Below, one piece after another: positions 6,210 through 6,770 of a stretch of DNA of 6,770 nt (its first letter is position 1; each line of letters starts with the position of its first letter). Source of the DNA: Candidatus Gastranaerophilales bacterium (GTDB lineage Bacteria; Cyanobacteriota; Vampirovibrionia; Gastranaerophilales; Gastranaerophilaceae). The position numbers and the translations under genes were made by a program. The stretch covers positions 1-6,770 of the forward strand of contig CALVAU010000066.1 of the NCBI GenBank assembly GCA_944325615.1, written 5' to 3'. The notes beneath the pieces are model-generated. The model saw nothing but the letters and a program-made list of their open reading frames with translations. It ran no database searches and had not been told where the DNA came from.

Positions 6210-6238
6210 AATATACCGCTACCTGATAGTAGTATAAA
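6210..6238 (-). promoter_or_regulatory. Promoter candidate for the coiled-coil protein gene
   Basis: On the minus strand, TTTATA (complement of 6233-6238) and TATATT (complement of 6210-6215) are 17 bases apart and lie just upstream of the Shine-Dalgarno sequence. Matches to consensus are 4 of 6 and 5 of 6. The position suits a leader of about 20 bases, but the boxes are AT-only and could be chance. Confidence 0.35.
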
Positions 6239-6428
6239 TTACAAAAAAATCTCATGCGTCATTCATTTTGATGAAAAATCTAAAAAAGCATGGAACATTT
6301 TGAAAATAAAAGCATCAGTAAATATATTACAAAATGAATTGTGAACGATTGTAAACTGCCAAAACCCTTATACTGAGATAGTTTTAGAAAAATGAAGAAT
6401 TTTTGTTGAAATTTTTTGAAAAAGAATG
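6239..6428. other. Non-coding upstream stretch with one weak promoter candidate
   Basis: This is the left part of a 585-base region without a gene (6186-6770). I find no convincing open frame on either strand. TTGAAA (6300-6305) and TATATT (6323-6328) are separated by exactly 17 bases on the plus strand and could be an upstream promoter of the following leader. Otherwise I see nothing but AT-rich sequence; such regions before rRNA operons often carry UP-like A/T tracts. Confidence 0.35.
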
Positions 6429-6457
6429 TTGATTTTAAAATTTCTTTTGGCTATGAT
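6429..6457 (+). promoter_or_regulatory. Promoter candidate P1 of the right-hand leader
   Basis: TTGATT (6429-6434) and TATGAT (6452-6457) are 17 bases apart, each close to the sigma-70 consensus. A transcript would start near 6464, right before a small hairpin GTGC/GCAC (6465-6468 and 6474-6477). It lies 87 bases upstream of a second, stronger promoter in the same direction, a tandem arrangement common before rRNA operons. Confidence 0.55.
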
Positions 6458-6515
6458 TATAGACGTGCCGAGTGCACAGCGAACCTTAAATTTTCAAAGA
6501 AAATTAAAAAAATAG

Positions 6516-6543
6516 TTGACAAGAAAAATTTAAGTAGTAAGAT
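6516..6543 (+). promoter_or_regulatory. Strong promoter candidate P2 of the right-hand leader
   Basis: A perfect TTGACA (6516-6521) is followed after 16 bases by TAAGAT (6538-6543). The DNA upstream (about 6488-6514) is rich in A and T runs and could act as an UP element. A transcript would start near 6550. This is the best -35/-10 pair in the window, and no protein gene follows within it, which points to a stable-RNA promoter. Confidence 0.7.
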
Positions 6544-6549
6544 AAAAAT

Positions 6550-6770
6550 TACGGTCAGAAATTTGAACGGACCGAGTGACTAGCCAAAAACCCCAAGATT
6601 TTGCACTAAGCAAAAGGGTCTAATAACGAGTCAAAAAATAAGCACATTGAAAACAGAATAGCTGAGAAACTTTGTTCAATTCGAGAAAAGGTGAACGGAC
6701 AATAAACGCGAAAGCGAAGAAATGAGTCGAGCGTTGCAGCGATGCAACGATGGAATAAACTTTCTGACAA
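6550..6770 (+). promoter_or_regulatory. Probable rRNA operon leader, 16S expected just past the end
   Basis: About 220 transcribed but non-coding bases follow P2. In order there is an extended hairpin, TTTTGC (6599-6604) with GCAAAA (6610-6615), continued by ACCC (6590-6593) with GGGT (6616-6619). Next is AGCACATTGAAAACAGAATA (6641-6660), resembling the boxA/antitermination sequence seen in many rRNA leaders. A small CGC-GAAA-GCG hairpin (6707-6716) follows, then CGTTGCA/TGCAACG (6732-6738 and 6743-6749) with a GCGA loop. Both of these loops are GNRA type. No 16S sequence is itself inside the window. Another structured RNA would also be possible, but strong tandem promoters plus hairpin and boxA favour rRNA. 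Confidence 0.5.

Noticed and set aside
6349..6374. TTGTAA with TATACT as a further promoter
   Set aside because: The spacing is only 14 bases, outside the usual 16-18 range.
1..6770. CRISPR array, insertion sequence, tRNA or attachment site
   Set aside because: No regularly spaced repeats, transposase motifs, tRNA cloverleaf with TTC-type arm, or paired attachment-like repeats were found on reading both strands.

Overview
The window is low-GC DNA (roughly 30% G+C by eye) with the standard genetic code. It holds six open coding segments, best read as five genes, plus two non-coding flanks. An Slt-family murein transglycosylase, a GDP-mannose enzyme and a signal-peptide protein point to a Gram-negative-type bacterium. 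The AT-rich base use and the overall style would fit gut Gastranaerophilales (Vampirovibrionia, 'Melainabacteria') or a similar low-GC gut lineage. That placement is an impression, not something the window proves.

Layout: (1) 1-224 is an intergenic flank with two hairpins and a patch that is much more GC-rich than its surroundings. (2) 225-2180, plus strand, is a short operon. It starts with a 262-residue HExxH putative metallopeptidase and continues 13 bases later with a DUF3137-like membrane protein. The DUF3137 protein is split into two overlapping frames (1027-1602 and 1599-2180). The break looks like a single -1 frame change close to a run of nine T, and restoring it gives one protein of about 384 residues with four hydrophobic segments. 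(3) 2186-3574, minus strand, is a bifunctional mannose-1-phosphate guanylyltransferase / mannose-6-phosphate isomerase, convergent with the operon across a 5-base gap. (4) 3575-3702 is a divergent promoter region with a 19-base inverted repeat. (5) 3703-5691, plus strand, is an Slt70-like lytic transglycosylase with a membrane anchor and a long helical-repeat region. (6) 5710-5748 is a strong bidirectional terminator shared with the convergent gene at 5763-6185, a small exported protein with a Thr/Ser-rich linker and a C-terminal coiled coil. (7) 6186-6770 has no gene. It carries up to three tandem plus-strand promoter candidates, then a hairpin, a boxA-like sequence and GNRA-loop hairpins, which together look like the leader of an rRNA operon whose 16S gene would begin just past the window end.

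Functionally the recognisable genes belong to the cell envelope: GDP-mannose supply for surface glycans, murein turnover, and an exported coiled-coil protein. The metallopeptidase/DUF3137 pair is uncharacterised. I see no CRISPR array, transposase, tRNA or clear defence system. The observations most worth following up are the frame break in the DUF3137 gene, the two genes whose start codons sit almost directly after a TATAAT box (leaderless or nearly so), and the unusual leader region at the right end.
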